Assembly (NCBI GenBank): GCA_017623335.1
Contig: JAGAPI010000101.1
Coordinates: 1 to 7,611 of the forward strand
Length of the DNA: 7,611 nt
Origin: Prevotella sp.
GTDB lineage: Bacteria > Bacteroidota > Bacteroidia > Bacteroidales > Bacteroidaceae
Reading direction: 5' to 3'
Part shown: positions 1-5,604 of the stretch, one piece after another
Numbering within the stretch: the first letter of the stretch is position 1
Layout of the letters: each line of letters starts with the position of its first letter
Program-made: the position numbers and the translations under genes
The notes under the pieces: generated by a model
Seen by the model: the letters and a program-made list of their open reading frames with translations, nothing else
Database searches by the model: none
Told to the model about the DNA's origin: nothing

Positions 1-30
1 AGCCTCACGGCGGCCTCTGTTATCCAACAT
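1..30 (-). CDS. 5' end of an unidentified gene, truncated by the window edge
   Basis: An ATG at 30-28 on the minus strand opens a frame that stays open to the edge and reads MLDNRGRREA. An in-frame TAG lies eight codons upstream of that ATG. A purine-rich AAGGAAAG about 6 nt before the ATG could serve as a ribosome binding site, which is better than most starts in this window. A good Bacteroidetes-type promoter lies about 90 bp upstream and points the same way. Ten residues are too few to name a family, so no function is proposed. It is probably not part of the xylan operon, since it has its own promoter. The call rests on start context and promoter only. Confidence 0.4.
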   Translation of the reverse strand, partial: MLDNRGRREA

Positions 31-59
31 TTGAAACTTTCCTTTTACCAATAACTAAA

Positions 60-108
60 AACCTAAAACTATAAATATTACTACTAACCTAAAACAATCT
101 ATTAACCT
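60..108 (-). repeat. short direct repeats in a 5' leader
   Basis: The plus-strand decamer AACCTAAAAC occurs at 60-69 and 86-95, a 26-bp period. The hexamer TAACCT recurs at 85-90 and 103-108. On the transcribed strand these read GTTTTAGGTT and AGGTTA and fall inside the predicted leader of the left-edge gene. They could be binding sites for a protein or RNA, or just A/T-rich low-complexity sequence. No known riboswitch fold is recognised. Confidence 0.35.
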
Positions 109-120
109 TGTTTGATGGTG

Positions 121-152
121 CAAAGGTAGTGAGTTTTTTCTGATTGTGCAAG
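121..152 (-). promoter_or_regulatory. Bacteroidetes-type promoter for the gene leaving at the left edge
   Basis: Read on the minus strand, TACCTTTG (128 to 121) matches the Bacteroidetes -7 consensus TAnnTTTG exactly and is followed by CAC. Twenty bases upstream, CTTG (152 to 149) matches three of four bases of the -33 element TTTG. The predicted transcription start is near 115, which gives a leader of about 85 nt before the ATG at 30. It lies downstream of the GH43 stop codon, so the next gene can be expressed independently of the xylan operon. Confidence 0.6.
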
Positions 153-209
153 ATTTTTCATATAAAACTTCTTGAGAGTGTAAATAATATTGATTTATGT
201 CAACCATAG

Positions 210-230
210 ATGTGTGCGGACACATTTTTT
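210..230. terminator. terminator-like hairpin after the xylan operon
   Basis: ATGTGT (210-215), loop GCGG, ACACAT (220-225) form a perfect 6-bp stem. It lies 18 bp beyond the GH43 stop codon, where the operon transcript should end. The T-run (five Ts at 226-230) follows the stem on the plus strand, so the canonical intrinsic-terminator polarity is opposite to the operon. On the minus strand an A-run precedes the stem and no U-run follows. It may act bidirectionally and weakly, or only against antisense transcription. Confidence 0.4.
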
Positions 231-248
231 ACACATTTCTTTATATTT

Positions 249-1226
249 TCAGTCAATACCGTCTATGGTCTGAATCTTGCCGTTCTCATCATATTGTATC
301 TCACACACCTTGAGACTTCTCAGCCAAGACTTTCCGCCTGAAGGAACGCTGTCGTGGTGGAACAGATACCACTTGCCCTTGTATTCGATGATGCAGTGGT
401 GGGTGGTCCATCCCACAACAGGTGTGAGGATAACGCCTTGGTAGGTGAATGGTCCGTATGGGTTGTCGCCAGTGGCATAGCATAGCAGATGGCTGTCGCC
501 AGTGGAGTAGGAGAAGTAATATTTTCCGTTGTATTTGTGCATCCAGCTTGCCTCGAAGAAGCGATGAGGGTCGTTTGCCTTGAGCGGTTCGCCGTTTTCA
601 TCGATAATTACTATTGGCTTTGGCTCCTCGTCATACTGCAGCATGTCTTTGCTCAGTCTCACCACGCGGCTTGGCAGTGCGGGCACGTCGCCCTCGGGCA
701 GATAAGGAGTCTCCAGATGAATATTGTCCTTGTAACGCTGGAGCTGTCCGCCCCACAGACCGCCGAAATATACATAGTATTCACCGTCTGCATCATCGTG
801 GAACACGCACATGTCTATGCTGTAGCTGCCACGCATCGGGTCGGGTTGCGGAATGAACGGACCTTCGGGACGGTCGGCAATGGCACATCCCCAGTGGAAC
901 ACGTCATTGCGGTCTTTCATTGGGAAGTACATATAGTACTTGCCGTCTTTCTCAGCCACGTCACAGTCCCAAAGCTGTCGTCCTGCCCATGCAATGTCCT
1001 CCAGTCCGAGCACTTTGCCGTGGTCGGTCACTGTACCGGTCATCGGGTCGCCGTCGATTGAAAGTACGTGATAGTCCTTCATCACATATTGGTCGCCGTT
1101 GTCGTTTTCCACGTTCTCGCATTCCCAGTCGTGAGAGGGGTATATATATATCTTGCCGTTGAACACGTGTACTGACGGGTCTGCCATATAGTCGGCAGGG
1201 AAGAGGTATCTTTTTTCTGTCTTCAT
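249..1226 (-). CDS. xynB: GH43 beta-xylosidase / exoxylanase, cytoplasmic
   Basis: A 325-residue glycoside hydrolase family 43 protein that should release xylose from the ends of short xylo-oligosaccharides. The three expected acidic residues of the five-bladed propeller are visible: base Asp16 (MADPSV), Asp138 in SID (pKa modulator and orientation), and acid Glu225 in FFEASW. A His276-His277 pair lies where GH43 enzymes carry a conserved active-site His. No signal peptide or lipobox is present, so it should act in the cytoplasm on imported sugars. It is the last gene of the operon, 34 bp after the GH10 gene. Size and position match XynB of Prevotella ruminicola/bryantii, which was reported as an oxygen-sensitive exoxylanase/xylosidase; the symbol rests on that. 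An arabinofuranosidase role cannot be excluded, since GH43 specificity is hard to read from sequence. The start at 1226 gives a complete first blade. Confidence 0.88.
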   Translation of the reverse strand: MKTEKRYLFPADYMADPSVHVFNGKIYIYPSHDWECENVENDNGDQYVMKDYHVLSIDGDPMTGTVTDHGKVLGLEDIAWAGRQLWDCDVAEKDGKYYMYFPMKDRNDVFHWGCAIADRPEGPFIPQPDPMRGSYSIDMCVFHDDADGEYYVYFGGLWGGQLQRYKDNIHLETPYLPEGDVPALPSRVVRLSKDMLQYDEEPKPIVIIDENGEPLKANDPHRFFEASWMHKYNGKYYFSYSTGDSHLLCYATGDNPYGPFTYQGVILTPVVGWTTHHCIIEYKGKWYLFHHDSVPSGGKSWLRSLKVCEIQYDENGKIQTIDGID

Positions 1227-1260
1227 TGTTGTTGCTTTATTTGTCGGTTATTTTTATTGG

Positions 1261-2481
1261 TTATTTCGTATTGCATTTGTTGCAGCCCTCGCTCATTATT
1301 TCTCTTAGAAACGGTTTCATTTTGTATTGACGGTCGAACAGCAGCGGATATTCCATTCTCCCCTTCATAGGGAAGTTGTTTTTCCATGAGTCTCCGTCGC
1401 CCACTCCCCATACGTTTACGCGGGTGATTACGTTGCTGTGTTTGAGGAACAGATTGAAGAAGTCCTTCATGCGCTGGTTCCACACTGCGCTCACCGAGTC
1501 GGGCAGTCCGTTAGGGTAGGGGTTGTATGCTGCATTATAGTCGAATTTGTCGCTGATGTTTGCGCTTTCATGTATTGTAGGCAGCGCGCTCATTTCCCAT
1601 TCGGAAATCATGATCTTGCAGCCCGTTGACGCGAGGTCGTTGATGCTTTTCTCATATTCCTCGATTGACGGATAGTCCATGCCCATGTGTCCCTGCATTC
1701 CGATGGCGTCGATTCTCAGTCCGCGCTTCTTTAGATTGTTTACCAGTTTCACATAAGCGTCACATTTGGGGCGGTCCTTCATGTTGTAGTCGTTGAGATA
1801 TAGCTCCACATTAGGGTCAGCCTCATGGGCATATTGGAATGCGAGTGCAATGTATTCCTCGCCAAGAACCTGATAGAACGGCGACTTACGGAACGTGCCG
1901 TCGTCTTCGATAGCTTCGTTTACCACGTCCCATCCCTTTATCTTACCTTTATATCTGCCCACTACGGTGTATATATGGTCTTTCATGCGCTTGCGCATCT
2001 CCTGCTTGCTCACCAGCTTACCGTTATCGTCGTAGGGGAACCATGGAGCCAGCTGTGAATGCCATATCAGTGCGTGACCGTATACGTCGAGCCCGTGTTT
2101 CTCGCCAAACATAACGAGGGAGTCGGATGCCGTCCAGTTATAGCGGTTCTTTTCTGGGTGTATGTTCTCGCTCTTCATGCAGTCCTCTGCCACTATGCAG
2201 TTGAAGTGCCGGGTGACGAGTTTGGTTATTTCGGGCAGGTGCCCTGCAGCCTGGCTTGCATTCAGTGCTGTGCCGATTGAGAATTTGCCTTTAAGAAAGT
2301 CTTTCAGTGCCGGCGTGTTGCAGCATTTGTCCTGCCCTGTTGTCTGGCAACAGTTGTTTTTTTCTGTTGCCTGACAGCATCCGCTTTTTCCCTGTGTTTT
2401 GCAGCAGCTGTCTTGAGCCGTGGCATTGGTGAACATTGACATGGCAGCAAAGGCGGCAAAAATGATACTTTTGTGTGTCAT
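1261..2481 (-). CDS. xynA: exported GH10 endo-1,4-beta-xylanase with N-terminal Cys-pair array
   Basis: A 406-residue family 10 glycoside hydrolase that cleaves internal beta-1,4 bonds of xylan with retention. Residues 1-23 form a type I signal peptide (hydrophobic core IIFAAFAAMSM, cleavage near TAQ/DS). There is no good lipobox before Cys26, so it is probably soluble in the periplasm or secreted. Residues 24-59 are a Cys-rich linker, and the barrel follows from about residue 60. Acid/base Glu189 lies in WDVVNEA; nucleophile Glu294 lies in ISEWEM, where the family usually has TELD. Other GH10 landmarks are GHALIWHSQ (135-143), LYLNDYN (227-233), GMQGHMG (261-267) and VWGVGDGDSW (357-366). 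The -2 subsite segment reads AEDCMK, where many family members have PENEMK. It is the middle gene of the operon, 28 bp after the transporter gene. The symbol follows the Prevotella xynA-xynB pair. The GH10 call is firm; the exact location in the cell is inferred. Confidence 0.92.
   Translation of the reverse strand: MTHKSIIFAAFAAMSMFTNATAQDSCCKTQGKSGCCQATEKNNCCQTTGQDKCCNTPALKDFLKGKFSIGTALNASQAAGHLPEITKLVTRHFNCIVAEDCMKSENIHPEKNRYNWTASDSLVMFGEKHGLDVYGHALIWHSQLAPWFPYDDNGKLVSKQEMRKRMKDHIYTVVGRYKGKIKGWDVVNEAIEDDGTFRKSPFYQVLGEEYIALAFQYAHEADPNVELYLNDYNMKDRPKCDAYVKLVNNLKKRGLRIDAIGMQGHMGMDYPSIEEYEKSINDLASTGCKIMISEWEMSALPTIHESANISDKFDYNAAYNPYPNGLPDSVSAVWNQRMKDFFNLFLKHSNVITRVNVWGVGDGDSWKNNFPMKGRMEYPLLFDRQYKMKPFLREIMSEGCNKCNTK
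2305..2412 (-). repeat. four 27-bp coding repeats giving periodic Cys-Cys pairs
   Basis: Codons 24-59 of the GH10 gene divide into four 9-residue units: DSCCKTQGK, SGCCQATEK, NNCCQTTGQ, DKCCNTPAL. Cys pairs fall at 26-27, 35-36, 44-45 and 53-54, exactly nine residues apart. Units two and three are also alike in DNA (TGCTGTCAGGCAACAG against TGTTGCCAGACAACAG), which suggests duplication followed by drift. The segment sits between signal peptide and catalytic barrel, in the mature exported protein. Its function is unknown. Metal binding, a disulfide-braced stalk, or covalent linkage to another Cys-rich partner are all possible. Confidence 0.85.
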
Positions 2482-2509
2482 AAAAGTTGATTTTATTAAT
2501 ATTTGCAGC

Positions 2510-3919
2510 TTATTTGTTGCGGTTCTCTATTTCGCGGTTAATTTCGTCAATGCGCTCGTCGGTAAGCTCATATTTAGATATTATGAGCATGGCGACTGCC
2601 AGAAGGATGGCAGGAATGATGCATACAAGCCAGCGTATTCCCTCCTGAGCCAATGGTGCCTGCTGTTCCAGGTTGTTCATGAAGTAGGCTCCTGCGGCAT
2701 TTCCCACCGACATCATGGCAAAAGCAGTGATGAAGAAGAGTGCTATGACGCGCAGCGGACGGTTGTGGAAGAACTCCATCCAAAGGTCGGAAATCTTCAC
2801 ATTCTTTGTTTCATCGGCATCCATCACCACGCGCTCCTTCGTCTGTGAGAAGCAGAATACGAGCAGTGCCAGACCCACAAGGGCATAGATGAGCATTGCC
2901 ACAAACCATGCACTGGAGTCTTTGGGCAAAGTCGAGGCTCCAGCTGCTGCAGGCTGGTAGCCTGTATATGCCAATACTGCGCCAGGCACCACGCCGCCAA
3001 GAGCCATGCCTGCCTTGTAGAATATTCCGGTGAGGGCATTCACTATGCCGGCTATTCGTTTGCCTGTGGAATATTCGGAATAGCTTATCACTTCGGGTAT
3101 CAGCGCCCACATATATCCTGTTGCAACAATCACGCCTGTGCTCTTGATGAACTGAGCAATATAAACCAGGGTGATGTTCTCCTGTACAGTGCCAATCTTG
3201 CTGATGATATAAAGCATAGCCATACCGATGATAGCCACGGTGAGGAAGATGTAGAACATGTTTTTCTTGCCCACCTTTTTCTTTATTGCAGGTACGAGAG
3301 GCATGAATATGAATGAAGGCAGCGAGCCGAGACCCATAAACAGCGCCATCTCTATGGGCAGGTCGCCTTTAGGGGCGGCAAGTATAGCCACAAGTATCGG
3401 TACGCCTGCACTCACGGCAAGACCGCCGACGTTTGCCATGAACATACGCACTGACGTGAGGATTGTTATCTCGTCGGTGTCGCGTGTCAGCGATGAGTTC
3501 AATGCTCCGTAAGGCACATTAATGAGAGTGTAGAGCATGCTTAGTCCAACGTATGTTACGTATGCATAAAGCAGCGAGCCTGAGAATCCGTTCCAAAAAC
3601 AAAGTATTGCCAAACCAGTGAGCGGTACTCCTGCCAGCACAAGATAAGAACGGTATTTTCCCCAGCGCGGGTTGTGTTTGTCAACGTATGTTCCCACAAG
3701 CGGGTCCCAAAGCACGTCGACAAGACGTACTACGAGAAACATTGTTGCGGCACTGCCGGCATCCAGTCCATAGATGTCGGTGTAGAAAAACAGTAAGTAC
3801 ATGCAGATGGTCTGGTAGATGAGGTTTTGAGCCAGGTCGCCAGAACCGAATCCGATTCTCTGCAGCCATGAGAGCTTGTAGAATCCCTTGCTCTCATTTG
3901 TGTTGGTTGAATTATCCAT
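2510..3919 (-). CDS. GPH-family (MFS) sugar:cation symporter, probably for xylo-oligosaccharides
   Basis: A 469-residue inner-membrane transporter of the glycoside-pentoside-hexuronide:cation symporter family, with about twelve hydrophobic helices and both ends hydrophilic. Family signatures are IGFGSGDLAQN (22-32), the block from Asp68 to Lys88 holding DVLWDP, a second Asp at 80 and RWGK, then NVPYGAL (134-140) and LTRDTDE (144-150). Asp68 and Asp72 align in spacing with the MelB cation-site pair Asp55/Asp59, so Na+ or H+ coupling is likely intact. It is the first gene of an operon with a GH10 xylanase and a cytoplasmic GH43 enzyme, which argues for uptake of xylobiose and related oligomers. 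A putative Na+:pentoside symporter named XynD is described beside xynA-xynB in Prevotella bryantii. The substrate is inferred from neighbours, and other pentosides are possible. The start at 3919 places a short polar tail before helix one. Confidence 0.9.
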   Translation of the reverse strand: MDNSTNTNESKGFYKLSWLQRIGFGSGDLAQNLIYQTICMYLLFFYTDIYGLDAGSAATMFLVVRLVDVLWDPLVGTYVDKHNPRWGKYRSYLVLAGVPLTGLAILCFWNGFSGSLLYAYVTYVGLSMLYTLINVPYGALNSSLTRDTDEITILTSVRMFMANVGGLAVSAGVPILVAILAAPKGDLPIEMALFMGLGSLPSFIFMPLVPAIKKKVGKKNMFYIFLTVAIIGMAMLYIISKIGTVQENITLVYIAQFIKSTGVIVATGYMWALIPEVISYSEYSTGKRIAGIVNALTGIFYKAGMALGGVVPGAVLAYTGYQPAAAGASTLPKDSSAWFVAMLIYALVGLALLVFCFSQTKERVVMDADETKNVKISDLWMEFFHNRPLRVIALFFITAFAMMSVGNAAGAYFMNNLEQQAPLAQEGIRWLVCIIPAILLAVAMLIISKYELTDERIDEINREIENRNK

Positions 3920-3922
3920 TAG

Positions 3923-3952
3923 TATTTTTGCTTTAAATTAATATTTTTGCTT
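3923..3952 (-). repeat. 11-bp direct repeat in the xylan operon leader
   Basis: TATTTTTGCTT occurs at 3923-3933 and again at 3942-3952 (19-bp period); on the transcribed strand it reads AAGCAAAAATA. The first copy ends 3 nt before the transporter ATG and the second overlaps the predicted transcription start. An A-rich leader is normal for Bacteroidetes translation starts, so one copy may simply help initiation. The exact duplication could also be an operator. Confidence 0.4.
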
Positions 3953-3953
3953 G

Positions 3954-3961
3954 CAAAATTA
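3954..3961 (-). promoter_or_regulatory. -7 element of the xylan operon promoter
   Basis: Minus-strand TAATTTTG (3961 to 3954) fits TAnnTTTG and lies 35 bp before the transporter start, predicting a leader of about 30 nt. The expected -33 position is occupied by an alternating TA tract (3978-3991, seven TA units) and not by TTTG. A poor -33 would suit a promoter that needs an activator, as expected for a substrate-induced polysaccharide operon. Confidence 0.5.
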
Positions 3962-3998
3962 CTAATATTTCACCAACTATATATATATATAATGTAAC

Positions 3999-4011
3999 GA
4001 GAATGTTTCTC
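3999..4011. promoter_or_regulatory. 13-bp palindrome upstream of the xylan promoter
   Basis: GAGAA (3999-4003), TGT, TTCTC (4007-4011) is a perfect 5-bp inverted repeat centred about 55 bp upstream of the predicted transcription start. That is a usual place for an activator site. Xylan genes in Prevotella are known to be controlled by the hybrid two-component regulator XynR, but I cannot tie this palindrome to it. A short palindrome can also arise by chance in A/T-rich sequence. Confidence 0.25.
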
Positions 4012-4041
4012 TGTGTTGCATTTGTGCCGAAAAATACAAAT

Positions 4042-4079
4042 AAAAAACTATTTGATAGACAAATATACGGTAAAACCGT
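4042..4079 (-). terminator. terminator-like double hairpin after dgt
   Basis: On the minus strand, 19 bp after the dgt stop codon, ACGGT-TTT-ACCGT (4079 to 4067) is followed at once by TATTTG-TCTAT-CAAATA (4065 to 4049), a G, and six Ts (4047 to 4042). The second stem is A/U-rich, but it has the U-run in the right place for intrinsic termination of dgt. This would separate dgt from the xylan operon, although read-through is possible given the weak stems. Confidence 0.45.
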
Positions 4080-4097
4080 CCTGAAATCTTCATTACA

Positions 4098-5435
4098 TTA
4101 TACTATAGGCAGACTTATCCCTGCTATTTTCTGGTAAATGTCGAGGGCATATACATCGGTCATGCCGCTGATATAGTCGAGTACAGCCATGATTCGTGTT
4201 TCCAGTTTCGCACTGTCAATATCATATTGGCTCGACACTCTGCCTATGAGCTGCTGCGAATAATAACGCTCTGGCGACATTACTGCCTCCACCATGTGGG
4301 TGAGCAGGGTATCCATAATCTTGTAACCCGAAAGCTCTATGTCGAGTACAGGTTTGCTGCAGTATATTTTCTTCTTACTCAATTGGGTACAGACATCGTA
4401 TGCCTTGTGCTGTATGGCAGGCACATGGTCGATAAGACTCCCCTTGAATGTTCCGGCAAGAATCTCATCCTCGTGGCGTACAAAGGCAGCGGCACATTCA
4501 TGTTCCAGCATTCCTATGGCACAGGCACGCATATATACCACTTTTTCGTTGTTGTCGTCTATATGCTCGTCGTCAATGCGTTTCAGTATGCGCTCTTTGG
4601 TTGCATCGTCAAAAAAGCCAAGCAGAAGGCATGATGTTTCTTCAAACGACAGAATCTTCAGTTTGTGGGCATCTTCAATGTCCATTATTTCATAGCATAT
4701 ATCATCGGCGGCTTCCACCAGATATACCAATGGATGGCGTACATATCGGAGCGGCTCGTTAGGCTGCGATAGGCATAAAATACCCATTTCATCGGCGATT
4801 TTCTTAAAATCTGCCGTTTCTTCATGGAAAAAGCCGAATTTCCCCTTTCTTGATGCAGCCTCGGAGGAATAAGGGTATTTCACAATGCTTGCCAGTGTGG
4901 AATATGTCATTACAAAACCACCAGGCCTGCGCCCCTTGAATTGGTGGGTCAGCAGACGGAAAGCGTTGGCATTGCCCTCAAAATGCGTGATGTCACTCCA
5001 TGTGGAAGTGTCTATCATGTCTTTCAGGTAGCTGCCTTTCCCCTCGGTGAAGAATGTCTGTATTGCCTTTTCGCCCGAATGTCCGAAAGGAGGATTGCCC
5101 ATGTCGTGAGCAAGACAGGCGGTAGACACTATCTGTCCTATTTCTTCAAAAGAGGTGCCTCGTAATTCCGGGCGCTTCTTCACAATTGCGCGGGCAACAT
5201 CACAGCCCAAGGACATTCCCACGCTTGCCACCTCCAGGGAGTGGGTAAGACGGTTGTGCACAAACACGCTGCCGGGCAGTGGAAAAACCTGAGTCTTGTT
5301 TTGCAGCCGGCGGAAGGGTGCCGAGAAAATTAATCGGTCGTAATCGCGCTTAAATTCGGTGCGGTCGTCATGACGGTCGCTGTATTTGTGTTCTTGACCA
5401 AGCCGTTTGTTGGTGATGAGCTGTTGCCAATTCAT
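4098..5435 (-). CDS. dgt: dGTP triphosphohydrolase (HD-domain dGTPase-like)
   Basis: A 445-residue cytosolic enzyme of the Dgt/SAMHD1-like HD superfamily, which hydrolyses dGTP (often other dNTPs too) to the nucleoside and triphosphate. The metal-binding set is visible: His65 in RLTHSLEV, the His110-Asp111 pair in AHDMGNPPFGHSGE, and an Asp of the pair 244-245 in EAADDICY. His119 in the FGHSGE stretch and the HFEGNANAFR segment (151-160) are also typical. Length is close to the roughly 440-residue dGTPase-like group and shorter than E. coli Dgt at 505. It diverges from dut across 169 bp and has its own promoter, so it is probably a single-gene unit ended by the hairpins at 4042-4079. The start at 5435 precedes the conserved N-terminal RTEFKRDYDRLIFS region by a plausible distance. 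The HD dGTPase family is certain; nucleotide preference and allosteric activation cannot be read here. Confidence 0.93.
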   Translation of the reverse strand: MNWQQLITNKRLGQEHKYSDRHDDRTEFKRDYDRLIFSAPFRRLQNKTQVFPLPGSVFVHNRLTHSLEVASVGMSLGCDVARAIVKKRPELRGTSFEEIGQIVSTACLAHDMGNPPFGHSGEKAIQTFFTEGKGSYLKDMIDTSTWSDITHFEGNANAFRLLTHQFKGRRPGGFVMTYSTLASIVKYPYSSEAASRKGKFGFFHEETADFKKIADEMGILCLSQPNEPLRYVRHPLVYLVEAADDICYEIMDIEDAHKLKILSFEETSCLLLGFFDDATKERILKRIDDEHIDDNNEKVVYMRACAIGMLEHECAAAFVRHEDEILAGTFKGSLIDHVPAIQHKAYDVCTQLSKKKIYCSKPVLDIELSGYKIMDTLLTHMVEAVMSPERYYSQQLIGRVSSQYDIDSAKLETRIMAVLDYISGMTDVYALDIYQKIAGISLPIV

Positions 5436-5482
5436 TGTGCTTCTTTTATGTTAAATGTCGGATGAAATAGGTGTTATGCTTG

Positions 5483-5515
5483 CAAAATTACATCTTTTTT
5501 TTGAATAAATGCAAA
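5483..5515 (-). promoter_or_regulatory. dgt promoter
   Basis: Minus-strand TTTG (5515 to 5512), a 21-bp spacer and TAATTTTG (5490 to 5483) match both the -33 and -7 elements of Bacteroidetes housekeeping promoters. The predicted start near 5478 gives a leader of about 43 nt. This is the best-formed promoter in the window. Its -7 region shares 14 identical bases with the xylan operon promoter. Confidence 0.7.
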
Positions 5516-5553
5516 AAACAATATAAAAATATGGTTCTTTAAGGAAAAATGAC

Positions 5554-5561
5554 TAACTTTG
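5554..5561 (+). promoter_or_regulatory. -7 element of the dut promoter
   Basis: TAACTTTG fits TAnnTTTG and is followed by CAC. It lies 43 bp before the dut ATG, predicting a leader of about 40 nt. No exact TTTG lies 19-21 bp upstream (the site reads ATGG within ATGGTTC), so the -33 element is weak. It is back to back with the dgt promoter, with only about 15 bp between the two -33 positions. Confidence 0.55.
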
Positions 5562-5604
5562 CACAAAAGTATATATTTATTTGTTTCGCGAAATGTAATA
5601 TATA

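Noticed and set aside
489..1061. 190-codon plus-strand open frame
   Set aside because: It lies fully antisense to the GH43 gene, whose catalytic motifs are intact, and its translation resembles no protein family and has no start context.
1140..1152. TA repeat inside the GH43 gene as a phase-variation tract
   Set aside because: It encodes the IYIY strand of the first propeller blade, a normal GH43 sequence, and is too short to suggest switching by itself.
2402..2412. Xylanase Cys26 as a lipobox cysteine
   Set aside because: The residues before it are Q-D-S, with no Leu or other aliphatic residue at -3, and a good type I cleavage site precedes it. A surface lipoprotein is therefore not supported.
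4060..4067. Minus-strand TATATTTG as a second xylan operon promoter
   Set aside because: It matches TAnnTTTG, but it lies within the terminator-like hairpins, has no TTTG 19-21 bp upstream, and would give a leader of about 140 nt. The element at 3954-3961 is better placed.
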